Shown piece by piece: positions 1 to 9,591 of a stretch of DNA of 64,000 nucleotides. The notes under the pieces were generated by a model. That model ran no database searches. It worked only from the letters and a program-made list of their open reading frames with translations, and was not told the DNA's origin. A program made the translations under genes and the position numbers. Origin of the DNA: Rhizobium sp. (lineage in GTDB: Bacteria; Pseudomonadota; Alphaproteobacteria; Rhizobiales; Rhizobiaceae); NCBI GenBank assembly GCA_019739215.1, contig JAHHDR010000023.1, positions 219,656 through 283,655 of the forward strand, in the 5' to 3' direction. Within the stretch, counting starts at the first letter, position 1; each line of letters starts with the position of its first letter.

Positions 1-1617
1 GCCGATGGCGAGCGCATCCACGGCGCTCTCGACAGCCCGCGCGGCCTCGGCGCGCTCCGTTTCGTTGCGGGCGCGCTCCGCCTCGCCGGCCGCGCGATTG
101 CGTTCCGCCTCGGCCTCCATTTCAACCTTCGCGATGGCATTGCCCTTGAAGACCGAGAGGGCGCGCGCCATGTCGCCGATCTCGTCGCGGCGCCTCTCGC
201 CGGAAATCGTCGTTTCGAGCTGGCCGTCGGCAAGGCGGCGCATGGCGGCGGTAATCTGTCCGATCGGCCCCTTGAGCGTCAGCACGAGCGCTGCGCCGGC
301 CGCCATCGCGATCAGCACCCCTATCAGCATGGCGCCGATGGACATGGTGTTTGCCTGCTGGCGCTCCGCGCCCGCACTCTGTTTCTGGGTCTCGGCAAAC
401 TGGACCAGCAGGTTCCATGTGCCGTCGATCTGCGTGGCCGCAGCGGCGAACTCCGCCTCCTTGCGCATGCTGATCTCCATCAGCTTGCCGGCATCGGCGG
501 CGAGCTTGTCGAGGACCGGCTGCGCCATCGACGGCAGTTCGACGAAGAACGGATCGTCCTTGGCGACGCTCGAGAGACGGCCGATTTCCGTCGAGTACAT
601 GTAAAGCGACTGCTGGACCTTCTTGACCCCCGCCTCGTTCGGGGCAGCGACGAGCTCGGCGAACACGACGCGGATCTCGTTGTTCGAGCCGACAATCGCC
701 CGCAGTTTGTTGTTGACGCTGTCGGCCTTGGAGATCTGCTTGTCGGCCGCGGCGAGGTTGAGGATCGACTGCCGCATCAACTCGCCGGCAATCTGCTTGA
801 ACATCGTCGCCGAGGTGCGGAAGCCGTTGAGCGTGCCATTGGCCTTGTTCATCGCCGCTTCCGACAGGTCCCTGGCCTTGATCTGGGCAGTAAGACCCGC
901 GACCTGCTTCTGGAACTTCTTGCCGTATGGCACTTTCTCTTTGGGGAGCGCGTTGAGCACCTTGTTCACCGCTTTTTCGAGCTCGGGCGTGTATTTCTCG
1001 AAGACGGCGAACTTGTCGGCGGGTGTCAGCACCTTGCCATAGGTGACCACCATGTCGTCGAGCAGCACGGCGGCGCGGTCGAGTTCAAGGCCTTTGGTCA
1101 GTCCGGTCTTCTCGCCCTTCTCCGTCTTCTTGGCATCGGAGACGAGCTTCATCGCCCGCTTGCCGATCTGCCCCTGCATGGCGAGCAACTCTTCGGAGAG
1201 CGCATTCACGCTGGCGAGCGTCGCCTCATGGTCCTTCTGCAGTGCCCACAGCGCTTCGATATTGCCCGAGATCGTGGCCGACTGGTTCACGGCTTCGGCA
1301 AGCAGCGTGACATCCGTTTCGCTCCGCAGTCCCTCGGTGGTGCCCTTGAGGAGATCCAACTGGGTCGCGACATCCTGGGCGGCCCGGTCATGCGTCTCGG
1401 CCGACGGCTTCATCAGGAAGCCGCTCATCGAGGAATACACCTGCTTGAAGCCGGAAAGCGATTGCAGCACGCTGTTGGAAATCTCGATCCTGCCCTGCAA
1501 CAGACCCGAGGCATAGAGCCCCGTCAGGCCCACGGCAGTGATGCTGATGACGAATGGCAGGAGAAGGACGATCACCTTGGTCTGGATCTTCACTCGAGAC
1601 ATCATTCGGTCAATCAT
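1..1617 (-). CDS. Methyl-accepting chemotaxis protein, N-terminal part (cut by window edge)
   Basis: The reading frame starts at 1617 and is open for 539 codons to base 1, so the signalling domain lies outside the window. The start follows GGGGGTGTC. The product has one membrane segment at about residues 10-35, a long helical periplasmic sensor, a second membrane segment at about residues 415-440, then a HAMP linker (RRLADGQLE). It closely resembles the complete receptor ending at 3852: both begin with IQTKV, LPFV and [10 protein letters not shown] and share the HAMP sequence, so the two are paralogues. By family, it should sense a ligand through the periplasmic helices and control CheA at the membrane. 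The ligand cannot be read from sequence. Confidence in the family is high even though the signalling tip is not visible. Confidence 0.9.
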   Translation of the reverse strand, partial: MIDRMMSRVKIQTKVIVLLLPFVISITAVGLTGLYASGLLQGRIEISNSVLQSLSGFKQVYSSMSGFLMKPSAETHDRAAQDVATQLDLLKGTTEGLRSETDVTLLAEAVNQSATISGNIEALWALQKDHEATLASVNALSEELLAMQGQIGKRAMKLVSDAKKTEKGEKTGLTKGLELDRAAVLLDDMVVTYGKVLTPADKFAVFEKYTPELEKAVNKVLNALPKEKVPYGKKFQKQVAGLTAQIKARDLSEAAMNKANGTLNGFRTSATMFKQIAGELMRQSILNLAAADKQISKADSVNNKLRAIVGSNNEIRVVFAELVAAPNEAGVKKVQQSLYMYSTEIGRLSSVAKDDPFFVELPSMAQPVLDKLAADAGKLMEISMRKEAEFAAAATQIDGTWNLLVQFAETQKQSAGAERQQANTMSIGAMLIGVLIAMAAGAALVLTLKGPIGQITAAMRRLADGQLETTISGERRRDEIGDMARALSVFKGNAIAKVEMEAEAERNRAAGEAERARNETERAEAARAVESAVDALAIG

Positions 1618-1767
1618 TGCGACACCCCCAAAAGCGCGATGATCCCGGTCCCGGCCGGATCCAGCTTCGCGCACACCCGTGCCCGGAGCGTCGCACCATG
1701 CTCTTAACGAGCCGCTAAAAACACGGGCGCGGACGGCCGGTTCGGCAAATAATGCGATAGACCGTCA

Positions 1768-1800
1768 CAAAAGGCGCAGGCGGACCCATGGCCCGCCCGC
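1768..1800 (-). terminator. Probable terminator of the middle chemoreceptor gene
   Basis: Read on the minus strand, GCGGGCGG and CCGCCTGC pair with one G-U pair around a short loop and are followed by GCCTTTTG. It lies about 25 bp past the stop at 1825. The T run is short, so strength is uncertain. Confidence 0.45.
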
Positions 1801-1824
1801 AACCGTTCGACGATATGCCTGCGC

Positions 1825-3669
1825 TCAGGCGGCGCGAGCCGGGACTCGGCGCGGCGCGGCGCTGTCGTTCAGCCGGAAGCGATCGACGAGGTCGCGCAGA
1901 GTATCGGCCTCATCCGCGAGCTGGCGTGTCGCCGCGTTGGTCTCCTCGACCATGGCGGCATTGCGCTGTGTCATCTGGTCCATGCCGTTGACCGAGGCGT
2001 TGATCTCCTGGAGCGCCGTGGCCTGTTCGCGCGCGGCCCCGGCGATCGTCTGGACGTGGTCGGCGATCTCGACGATCTGGCCGGAGATCTGCATCAGCGC
2101 ATTGCCAGTCTGTTCGACGAACTGCGAGCCTGTGGATACCTCCTCCGCCGAATTGCCGATCAGGTCGCCGATCTCCTTGGCCGCCTTTGCGGAGCGCTGG
2201 GCGAGTTCGCGCACCTCCTGGGCAACGACGGCGAAGCCCTTGCCCGCCTCTCCGGCCCGCGCCGCTTCGACGCCGGCATTGAGGGCGAGAAGGTTGGTCT
2301 GGAACGCGATCGAGTCGATGACGTCGATGATCTGGCTGATCTTGTCCGAGGCCTCGCGAATGCGGCTCATGGCCGATATGGCGTTCTGGACGACGGTGGA
2401 GGAACTGTCGGCGTTCTTCTTCGCCTGGCCGACAATGGTGGAGGTTTCGTCCACCCGGGACGAGGTCGACCGCACGGTCTCGGTGATTTCCTGGATCGCG
2501 GCTGCGGTTTCTTCGAGCGATGCGGCCTGCTGCTCGGTGCGCTTCGACAGTTCGTCGACGGCTTCGGACATCATCCGGGTGCTCTGGTTGATCGTGCCGG
2601 TCGTGCCGCGAATGCCACCCAGCGTTTCGGCCATGCGCTCCACCGACGTATTGAAGTCCACGCGCAGCGTTTCGAGCCGGCCGGAGAACGTGGCATCGAT
2701 GCGACAGGTGAGATCACCCTGCACCAGCCGGCCGAGACCCTCGGCGAGTTGCGTCACCGCCCGGTCGATTTCCGCTTCGGCGGCGCGCTTCTCGTCATCG
2801 TTGCGCTGGCGATCGGTGATGGCACGCGCCTCGCTGGCGCGGGCACTTTCCTCCAGTGCCGTCTTGGCTTCGACATTCGAGCGGAACACTTCCAGTGCCC
2901 GGGCGATCTGGCCCAGTTCGTCCGACCGGTTCTGGTAGGGCACGTCGACCTGGGTCTGGCCGGTCGAGACGGTCTCGATTGTCTTGGACAGCGTGGAGAG
3001 CGGCCCGATCCCGCGGCGCACGGCGAAATACCCGAGAATGCCGAACAGGATCGTGGCCCCGGCGGAGGCGATGATCGAGAGCCAGGTCAGGTAGCTCACG
3101 CGGGCTTCATAGACCTCCATCGGGATGCCGACGAAGAGGATGCCGGCATTCTGGCCCGCGCTGGTCTTGATTGGGACATAGCCGGTCATGAAGCTCTTGC
3201 CGAACAGGGTCGCCGGACCGAAATAGGCGTCGCCCCTTGCCAGCACGTTCTGGGCGGGGTGGTCCGCGGCCAGCTTGGTGCCGACGGCACGGGCACCGTC
3301 GTCCTTCTTCACATTGGTCGAGATGCGGACATAGTCGCCGCCCTGCTTTTCAAACAGCGTCGCGACGCCTGCGATCGACTGAGCCGCCCGGTCCACCATG
3401 CTGTGATCGTCGAGTGCAGGGATCTTGTCGAGCGTGACCGACTTCAGTTCGTCCTGTGCGACCACCACCGACGCATCCGCGGTGCTTGCGCCGAACAGCA
3501 CCCCGAAGCTGCGCGCCGCACTGCGGGAGTCACTGACTGCGTCATTCATCACGAACTGCCGCAGGCTGTAGTTCATCGCCCCTGCGATGAGGGCGGCGGA
3601 GAGGATGATGAGCGTGACGGTGATCGCCACATACTGGCGGGCAACAGAGGAGCGGAAGAACTGGAGCAT
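1825..3669 (-). CDS. Methyl-accepting chemotaxis protein with a Cache-like periplasmic sensor
   Basis: The product is 614 residues from ATG 3669. An upstream TTG at 3696 is in frame, but the ATG directly before the hydrophobic segment is preferred. Order: membrane segment at about 10-31, a periplasmic domain of about 150 residues ending in ILFVGIPMEVYEARVS (typical of single Cache/Cache_3-Cache_2 sensors), second membrane segment at about 195-215, HAMP, a second HAMP-like linker, then the cytoplasmic signalling hairpin with the conserved tip [19 protein letters not shown]. It acts in the inner membrane, passing ligand occupancy to CheW/CheA. There is no C-terminal pentapeptide for CheR/CheB tethering. 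The sensor differs from those of its two neighbours, so a different ligand is likely. Several methylation-type Glu/Gln pairs flank the tip. Confidence 0.93.
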   Translation of the reverse strand: MLQFFRSSVARQYVAITVTLIILSAALIAGAMNYSLRQFVMNDAVSDSRSAARSFGVLFGASTADASVVVAQDELKSVTLDKIPALDDHSMVDRAAQSIAGVATLFEKQGGDYVRISTNVKKDDGARAVGTKLAADHPAQNVLARGDAYFGPATLFGKSFMTGYVPIKTSAGQNAGILFVGIPMEVYEARVSYLTWLSIIASAGATILFGILGYFAVRRGIGPLSTLSKTIETVSTGQTQVDVPYQNRSDELGQIARALEVFRSNVEAKTALEESARASEARAITDRQRNDDEKRAAEAEIDRAVTQLAEGLGRLVQGDLTCRIDATFSGRLETLRVDFNTSVERMAETLGGIRGTTGTINQSTRMMSEAVDELSKRTEQQAASLEETAAAIQEITETVRSTSSRVDETSTIVGQAKKNADSSSTVVQNAISAMSRIREASDKISQIIDVIDSIAFQTNLLALNAGVEAARAGEAGKGFAVVAQEVRELAQRSAKAAKEIGDLIGNSAEEVSTGSQFVEQTGNALMQISGQIVEIADHVQTIAGAAREQATALQEINASVNGMDQMTQRNAAMVEETNAATRQLADEADTLRDLVDRFRLNDSAAPRRVPARAA

Positions 3670-3787
3670 GGAGCGGGTCCGTCGATTTCTTGACAAATGG
3701 AAATCTGACTATTCGACGGATTTCTTAAGATTAACTAAAATTGAAAACATCAGATCTCTGATTTACGGAAATCCGACGGAAACATCC

Positions 3788-3828
3788 CGAAAAACAGAAA
3801 AAGGCACGGAAAAGATGTTCCGTGCCTT
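3788..3828 (-). terminator. Rho-independent terminator of the 3852-6389 chemoreceptor
   Basis: AAGGCACGGA (3801-3810) pairs perfectly with TCCGTGCCTT (3819-3828), giving a 10-bp stem. Read on the minus strand, the stem is followed by TTTTCTGTTTTT. It begins 24 bp past the stop codon at 3852. Confidence 0.85.
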
Positions 3829-3851
3829 GGTTTCATTGTTCGGCTGCTGGC

Positions 3852-6389
3852 TCAGGCGACTTTGCGTGGCGCCTGTTGCATCTGACCGGCGCGGGCGCTC
3901 AGTTTGAACTGGTCAACGAGCGCCACCAGCGTATCGGCCTCCTGGGCAAGTTGCCGTGTGGCGGCCGTCGTTTCCTCAACCATCGCCGCGTTCTTCTGCG
4001 TCATGTGATCCATCGAATTGACCGACGCATTGACCTCGGCAAGGCCCGTCGACTGGTCACGGCTTGCCATGGCGATCATCTCGACACGGCTCGACACGGT
4101 CAGGATCTTGTTGGAGATATCGGACAGCACCTGGCCGGTCTGCTGGACAAGCCGCGAACCCGACGTCACCTCGGTGGTGGATTTGTCGATCAGTTCCTTG
4201 ATCTCCTTGGCCGCGCTGGCCGACCGCTGTGCCAGTTCGCGAACCTCCTGGGCCACGACGGCGAAGCCCTTGCCCGCATCACCCGCGCGCGCCGCCTCGA
4301 TTCCGGCGTTGAGCGCCAGCAGGTTGGTCTGGAAGGCAATCTCGTCGATGACATCGATGATCTGGACGATCTTGCCCGATGCGTCCTCAATTCGAGACAT
4401 AGCCTCGATTGCGTTCGAAACCACCTTGGACGAGGCATCCGCCGCGCTCTTGGTCTCGGCGACGATCTGGTTGGCCTCCTGCGCGCGCTCGGCGGAAGAC
4501 TTGACGGTGACAGTGATTTCCTCGACTGCCGCCGCCGTCTCCTCGAGCGATGCGGCCTGCTGTTCCGTCCGCTTCGACAGGTCGTCGGCGGAATCGGAGA
4601 GCTCGTTGGAATTGTGCTGGATCATCTGGGCATTGCTGCGGATCTGCGACAGGGTGTCCTGAAGCTTGAGCAGCGAACCGTTGAAGTCCGTGCGCAGCGT
4701 CTCGAGCTTGCCGAAGAAGGGCGTCTCGATCGTCTCGGAGATGTCGCCGCTGGCCAGCCTGCCGAGGCCCGCCGCCAGCGTGTTGACGGCGAAATCGATC
4801 TGGCGGTCGATGTCGATCTTCTCGGCGTCGTTGCGACGGCGTTCTTCCTCGGCGGCGCTGCGCTCGGCCTCGCTTTGCTGTTCGATCTCGATCTTCGCCA
4901 CGGCATTCTGCTTGAAGACGCCCAGCGCGCGGGCCATCTCGCCGATCTCGTCGATGCGGGCCTCGCCGTTGATCGCGGTATCGAGCTTGCCGTCGGCCAG
5001 GCGCCGCATCGCGGCGGTGATCTGCCCGATCGGACCCTTGAAGGTCATGACCAGCCCGATTCCGGCAAAGATCGCGATGATGATGCCAAGCACTGTTGCG
5101 CCGATCGAGATGCCATTGGCGTTCTCGCGCTCCTCGCCCGCGCTCTGCTTCTGCAGTTCGGCAAAGGCGGTGAGCTGCTTCCAGATGACGTCGACTTGGG
5201 CGGCCGCATCACTGAACTGCTTCTGGCGTTCCTCGCTGGCCTTGACCAGAGCGACGGACGCCTTGTCCATCGCATCGATGGCCGGCGGCAGCTTGGCCTT
5301 GATGCTATCGAAGAAGGCCTGGTCTCCGGCCGTGCCCTCGAGAATGACAAGGTCCTTGCGGACGATCTCGAACTCGCCCCACAGACGCTTGCGGTTGATC
5401 TCACTGGGGTCTTCCAGGAAGCGCGCCAGTTCGATCTGGATCGAATAACCGGACGTCACGACCTTGCGGCTGTCGGATATGATGCCCTCCGCCTTGACCA
5501 GCGGCGTGTCGAGCTCGGAAAATTTCTGTGTGGCATTCTTCATCTTGAGGGCGGCGGCGACGCCGAGATAGACGGAAGACTGCCGGAAGCTCGAGAGCTT
5601 GCTCGACATCTTCTGGATGCCATCCGTGGACTTGTCCGAAGCCTTGACGACCGTTTCAAGCTCTCCGATCGCCACGCCGAGCGACTTGGCAACCGCCTTG
5701 TTGCCTTCAGGAAGCGCGGTCGTCAGGATACGCAGCCGCTTCTTGAGTTCGCCAATGTTCTTCGCCACGACATCGAACTTTTCGTCGGGCGTCTTGGCCT
5801 TCATGAAGGCGTTGGAAAGGTCCGTGAGAAACTTTGCTGACACGCTGATGCGGTCGGCTTCGCGCAGCATGGTCTTGGCCGTGCTCTCGTCATTGCGCAT
5901 CTGCTTCTGAATTTTCGTCGTTTCCTCGACGATGAGCATCTGCGCCGACGTCACGACATTGAGATTGGTGCGGATTTCCTTGTCGAGAGCCGCCTCTTTC
6001 TCATGCAGCGCCCAGAGACCGTCGATGAGCCCGAGGACGCCGTTTATCGACTTCGTCGCGTCGGCAAGGTCGGACCAGCCCTCGGTGTTCTCGTCGATCT
6101 GCGACAGCATGCCGTTGAGCAGGTCGCGCTGACCCGTCAACTGGGCTGTGACCGTATCGCGCAATTCCGGTGTCGCGTGCTCGACGAAGTCGTTCATCGT
6201 GGCACTGACGTCGCGGAAGCCGGACAATGACTGCAGCACGCTGTTGGATATTTCCATCCGGCTCTGCAGCAGGCCCGAAGCATAGAGCCCGGTGATGCCG
6301 ACGGCGGTAATGCTCACCACGAAAGGCAGGATGAAGATGAGGACCTTCGTCTGGATCCTGAAGCGGGATAGAATCCTGTCGATGTTCAT
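3852..6389 (-). CDS. Methyl-accepting chemotaxis protein with long helical sensor
   Basis: The product is 845 residues from ATG 6389, chosen because GAGGAG lies ten bases upstream and the product then starts like its paralogue at 1617. The open frame runs 48 codons further upstream without support. Order: membrane segment at about 15-38, a long all-helical periplasmic sensor of nearly 400 residues (larger than the common four-helix or HBM domains), a second membrane segment at about 430-450 ([19 protein letters not shown]), HAMP, then the signalling domain with tip [19 protein letters not shown]. It acts in the inner membrane and controls the chemotaxis kinase. The C terminus lacks a CheR/CheB tether. 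It and the receptor at the window's left end probably arose by duplication, with the Cache receptor between them. Confidence 0.94.
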   Translation of the reverse strand: MNIDRILSRFRIQTKVLIFILPFVVSITAVGITGLYASGLLQSRMEISNSVLQSLSGFRDVSATMNDFVEHATPELRDTVTAQLTGQRDLLNGMLSQIDENTEGWSDLADATKSINGVLGLIDGLWALHEKEAALDKEIRTNLNVVTSAQMLIVEETTKIQKQMRNDESTAKTMLREADRISVSAKFLTDLSNAFMKAKTPDEKFDVVAKNIGELKKRLRILTTALPEGNKAVAKSLGVAIGELETVVKASDKSTDGIQKMSSKLSSFRQSSVYLGVAAALKMKNATQKFSELDTPLVKAEGIISDSRKVVTSGYSIQIELARFLEDPSEINRKRLWGEFEIVRKDLVILEGTAGDQAFFDSIKAKLPPAIDAMDKASVALVKASEERQKQFSDAAAQVDVIWKQLTAFAELQKQSAGEERENANGISIGATVLGIIIAIFAGIGLVMTFKGPIGQITAAMRRLADGKLDTAINGEARIDEIGEMARALGVFKQNAVAKIEIEQQSEAERSAAEEERRRNDAEKIDIDRQIDFAVNTLAAGLGRLASGDISETIETPFFGKLETLRTDFNGSLLKLQDTLSQIRSNAQMIQHNSNELSDSADDLSKRTEQQAASLEETAAAVEEITVTVKSSAERAQEANQIVAETKSAADASSKVVSNAIEAMSRIEDASGKIVQIIDVIDEIAFQTNLLALNAGIEAARAGDAGKGFAVVAQEVRELAQRSASAAKEIKELIDKSTTEVTSGSRLVQQTGQVLSDISNKILTVSSRVEMIAMASRDQSTGLAEVNASVNSMDHMTQKNAAMVEETTAATRQLAQEADTLVALVDQFKLSARAGQMQQAPRKVA

Positions 6390-6561
6390 GGGAGCAAATC
6401 TCCTCGGAAAGGCATGAAATGGCGGAAGACCGGCGGATGCAATCATTGCATGCTGCCCGGAAGGCAGGCCGCGGGTTGATTGATTATTGAATGCTCGTCT
6501 TAATTTTGCCTTACAACACAAGGGCAGGCGCAAAAATTGACGAATGTCGCGTCAGGTCGGC

Positions 6562-6687
6562 TCAGAGAAAGAGAAACTGCGCGATGAGGAGGGAGGCCAG
6601 GATCGACAGCGCGGTGACGGCGATAGCCGGGCGCCGGTCGATTCGGGCTGCCTTTGCCTTGGCCTTGCGGACGGAATTCTGATGCAT
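6562..6687 (-). CDS. Small membrane protein of 41 residues
   Basis: ATG 6687 is preceded by GAGGGAC at a good distance. The product begins with a strongly basic stretch (VRKAKAKAARIDRRP) and ends in one hydrophobic helix (AVTALSILASLLIAQFLFL) that reaches the C terminus. This is the layout of a single-pass inner-membrane microprotein with the basic end in the cytoplasm. It lies between the chemoreceptor promoter region and the divergent glutamine synthetase-like gene and faces the same way as the receptors. I do not recognise a family. Function is unknown; a modulator of a membrane complex is possible but only a guess. Confidence 0.55.
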   Translation of the reverse strand: MHQNSVRKAKAKAARIDRRPAIAVTALSILASLLIAQFLFL

Positions 6688-6865
6688 GCGACGGGTCCCT
6701 CTACGCTCACTTTCGCCACGATGAGCGCAATCGTTTAAAAAAAGGCTGAAAGGCGCATTCCCAGCACTTGCCGGGCACTGATGGCGCGAATTTTGCGGCG
6801 CCCCCTCGCCATTTGCCGTGGAACAGCTATGATCGCCGCCGGGAGCAACAATAACCAGGTCCATC

Positions 6866-8305
6866 ATGGCAGCCAAGAAAGTCCGCAGCAAGATCATCCA
6901 CAAGACACCCTCCGCACAACCCAAACCATCTCCCACGACGCTCAACACCCGCGGGGTTTCCAGCTGGAAGGAAGCCGCGGAATGGCTGCGGGCCCGCGGT
7001 ATCGAGGACATCGAGTGCATCACGCCCGATCTCGCCGGTGTGCCGCGCGGCAAGATGATGCCGTCGTCGAAGTTCACGTCCAACACATCTCTCGCTTTGC
7101 CCTCGGCGATCTACCGTCATACGATCTCGGGCGAGTATCCGGATGAAACCGAGGAATTCCGCTACGATTCCCGCGACAGTGACATCAAGCTGGTCCCGGA
7201 CCTGTCCACCCTGTCGGTCGTGCCGTGGGAGACGGATCCGACGGCCCAGGTCATCTGCGACATCGTCGACACAGATGGCAAGGCGGTCAGCTACACGCCG
7301 CGCAATGTCCTCAAGCATGTGATGGACCTGTACAGGCAGAAGGGCTGGAAGCCCGTCGTGGCACCCGAGATCGAGTTCTATCTCGTCGCCAAGAACGACG
7401 ATCCCGACTATCCGCTGAAGCCGCCGACCGGCCGCTCCGGCCGCTCCATCCAGGGCGGGCAGGGCTACTCGATGGCGGGCATCAACGAGTTCGACGAACT
7501 GATCGACGACATCTATCACTTCTCGGCCGCGCAGGGGCTCGAGATCGATACGCTGATCCACGAGGAGGGGCCGGCGCAGCTCGAGATCAACCTGCGCCAC
7601 GGTGATCCCGTGGAACTGGCCGACCAGGTCTTCATGTTCAAGCGCACGATCCGGGAGGCCGCGATGGGCCACGGCATCTATGCGACCTTCATGGCGAAGC
7701 CCATGCAGGGCCAGGCGGGTTCGGCCATGCACATCCACCAGTCGGTGGTGGACGCCAAGACGGGCAAGAACATCTTCTCCAATGCGGACGGTACGCCGTC
7801 GAAGGAGTTCTTCCACTTCATCGGCGGCATGCAGGCCTTCGTGCCCAAGACGCTGGTGATGATGGCGCCCTACGTGAATTCCTACCGGCGCCTGACGCCG
7901 GGCATGGCCGCGCCGGTCAACAATGCCTGGGGCAACGACAACAGGACGACGGCGTTCCGCGTGCCGTTCTCGGATGCCGCGGCCCGCCGCGTGGAAAACC
8001 GGCTGCCGAGCTCGGATGCCAATCCCTATCTGGCGCTGGCGGCGTCTCTCGCCTGCGGGCTGCTCGGCATGATGCGGGGTGTCGAGCCGACCCCCCCATC
8101 CGACGGTACGGCGAACGAGGGCTCTGTCGAACTGCCGCGCGGATTGCTGGAAGGCCTTTCGCTTCTGGAGACCGAGCCGGCGCTGCGGGAGATCTTCGGC
8201 GACGAGTTCATCGGCATGTATGCCGGCGTCAAGCGCGGCGAATTCGAAACCTTCATGCAGGTGATCAGTCCCTGGGAGCGCGAATACCTGTTGCTCAACG
8301 TCTGA
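6866..8305 (+). CDS. Glutamine synthetase family protein, probable gamma-glutamylputrescine synthetase (PuuA-like)
   Basis: The product is 479 residues from ATG 6866, in the size range of the PuuA/GlnT-like branch. Members join glutamate through its gamma-carboxyl to an amine using ATP. Family features: metal-site EIEFY at 168-172, the HIHQS histidine motif at 289-293, and the phosphate-binding NRTTAFRVP segment at 359-367. There is a 25-residue basic N-terminal extension. It lacks the Tyr adenylylation loop of housekeeping GlnA. Putrescine is a plausible substrate because a complete potFGHI putrescine transporter lies 7 kb downstream, but the rest of the Puu pathway is absent here, so ethanolamine or another amine is possible. 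A strong terminator follows, so it is probably monocistronic. Confidence 0.85.
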   Translation: MAAKKVRSKIIHKTPSAQPKPSPTTLNTRGVSSWKEAAEWLRARGIEDIECITPDLAGVPRGKMMPSSKFTSNTSLALPSAIYRHTISGEYPDETEEFRYDSRDSDIKLVPDLSTLSVVPWETDPTAQVICDIVDTDGKAVSYTPRNVLKHVMDLYRQKGWKPVVAPEIEFYLVAKNDDPDYPLKPPTGRSGRSIQGGQGYSMAGINEFDELIDDIYHFSAAQGLEIDTLIHEEGPAQLEINLRHGDPVELADQVFMFKRTIREAAMGHGIYATFMAKPMQGQAGSAMHIHQSVVDAKTGKNIFSNADGTPSKEFFHFIGGMQAFVPKTLVMMAPYVNSYRRLTPGMAAPVNNAWGNDNRTTAFRVPFSDAAARRVENRLPSSDANPYLALAASLACGLLGMMRGVEPTPPSDGTANEGSVELPRGLLEGLSLLETEPALREIFGDEFIGMYAGVKRGEFETFMQVISPWEREYLLLNV

Positions 8306-8322
8306 CTTTCGGCCTGCAAACT

Positions 8323-8355
8323 GTCGGCCCGGAGTGATCCGGGCCGACACCTTTT
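8323..8355 (+). terminator. Rho-independent terminator after the glutamine synthetase-like gene
   Basis: GTCGGCCCGGA (8323-8333) pairs perfectly with TCCGGGCCGAC (8338-8348) around GTGA and is followed by ACCTTTT. Its T run touches the stop codon of the convergent small gene at 8355-8507. Confidence 0.9.
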
Positions 8356-8507
8356 CATGAACATGCATTGGACTTGCGCCGATGCCACGCGAAGATGCGC
8401 GCCCAGGGCGACTCCATTTCGCATGGCGGCTGCGGTTGGCGCGTTTCGCGGAAGTGGCCGCGTGACAGTGAATCGGCAAGCAGGACGGCCGTGAATATGT
8501 CGTGCAT
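8355..8507 (-). CDS. Small hypothetical protein of 50 residues
   Basis: ATG 8507 is preceded by AAAGGAT at eight bases, a convincing ribosome binding site. The product starts MHDIFTAVLLADSLSRGHF, is rich in Arg and Pro in the middle and ends WARIFAWHRRKSNACS, with three Trp/Phe-containing turns. It has no signal peptide and no full membrane helix. It converges on the glutamine synthetase-like gene and shares its terminator region. I do not recognise it. Support is the ribosome binding site and intact frame only; comparison with relatives would decide whether it is real. Confidence 0.45.
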   Translation of the reverse strand: MHDIFTAVLLADSLSRGHFRETRQPQPPCEMESPWARIFAWHRRKSNACS

Positions 8508-8703
8508 GGTTGTATCCTTTCTCAAGCAGCGGCGTCATCAGGACTTGCCCAGGCTACGGAAAGCGCCTGAAGGCCGGACACGTCGTGTCGGCGGGCCGGA
8601 ATGCGGGTGGTCACAGGCCGCGTTTGACGCCCGCCGGACATCGCCAATCTATGCATCAATAATTGCTTTATCTACGCGCAAAAATGCGCCATATCTTTCA
8701 TCT

Positions 8704-9579
8704 ATGAAAAAGATCGGATGGGACGCCTACGAGGTTTTCATTGCCGTCGCCCAGGGCGGCGGCCTGACCGGCGCCGCCCAGATCTCCGGCCTCAGCCCCG
8801 CCACGATCGGCCGCCGTGTGCTCGAACTCGAACAGTCGATCGGCCGCACGCTCTTTGCTCGCAGCAAGAGCGGCTATGCGCTGACCACCGACGGACAGAT
8901 GCTGTTCGACCAGCTCAAGGCCATGGAGTCCGCCGTCCGCCGGGTCGAGAGCTGGCGCATGGAATCCGCGGGATCCGTGACATTGAGACTGGCCGTCGGC
9001 ACCTGGAACGCGCGGCTCGTGGCTGAGAATTTCCGCGACATATGCACCGAGCGTGACGGCTTCCGCGTCGAGATGACCGTGACGGAGACGCGCGCGCCGC
9101 TCGCCCACCGCGAGCACGATGTCGCGCTCCGCGCCCATCCGCCGGAAGAGATGAACCTCGCCTCGCGCCTTGTAGGCGACGTTGCCTACGCCGCCTATCG
9201 TGCCAAGAGTGCGCCGCAGTTCCTCCCCGAACGCTGGATCGCAGTGACCGAGGCTGACGCCATCTCCGGCTATCTTCGTTGGCCGCACGAAAAGCGGGCC
9301 TCCGATATCGCGGTGACGGTAACGCGCCCGCGCTCGCTGCTCGACCTTGTCAGGGCCGGCGCGGGAAATGCGGTTCTGCCCTGTTTCATCGGCGACGCGG
9401 AGCCTGGCATCGAGCGCGCTGGCGACGAGATCCCGGAGTTGCGCCACAGGCAATGGGTGGTGACCAACAATGACGACCGTTCGCGTCGCGAGATCCGCAC
9501 CCTTGCCGACCGCCTCACGAAGCTACTAAAGGCACATCAGGATCTCTATGCGGGCAAGCGGCCCGTGAAGAGCAGTTAA
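8704..9579 (+). CDS. LysR family transcriptional regulator
   Basis: The product is 291 residues from ATG 8704. An N-terminal winged helix-turn-helix at about residues 7-66 carries the LysR signature (GAAQISGLSPATIGRRVLEL, then LFARSKSGYALT). An effector domain follows at about 90-285. The open frame extends upstream, but the HTH begins right after this ATG and the preceding DNA is AT-richer and promoter-like. No clear Shine-Dalgarno is seen. The gene ends 12 bp before the ROK kinase on the same strand, so it may be co-transcribed with it and cutC. LysR proteins usually control a nearby gene with a small co-inducer; the target here is unknown. Confidence 0.88.
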   Translation: MKKIGWDAYEVFIAVAQGGGLTGAAQISGLSPATIGRRVLELEQSIGRTLFARSKSGYALTTDGQMLFDQLKAMESAVRRVESWRMESAGSVTLRLAVGTWNARLVAENFRDICTERDGFRVEMTVTETRAPLAHREHDVALRAHPPEEMNLASRLVGDVAYAAYRAKSAPQFLPERWIAVTEADAISGYLRWPHEKRASDIAVTVTRPRSLLDLVRAGAGNAVLPCFIGDAEPGIERAGDEIPELRHRQWVVTNNDDRSRREIRTLADRLTKLLKAHQDLYAGKRPVKSS

Positions 9580-9591
9580 CGGGAATCCGGT

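Noticed and set aside
2056..3693. Long plus-strand frame of 545 codons opposite the middle chemoreceptor
   Set aside because: It is the complement of a clear chemoreceptor gene; its protein is a His/Arg/Asp-rich shadow without domains or a ribosome binding site.
3822..5840. Plus-strand frame of 672 codons opposite the third chemoreceptor
   Set aside because: Same reason: low-complexity shadow of a conserved gene in a high-GC genome.
6827..8479. Minus-strand frame of 550 codons opposite the glutamine synthetase-like gene
   Set aside because: It covers a conserved enzyme gene and yields an Arg/His-rich protein with no family features.
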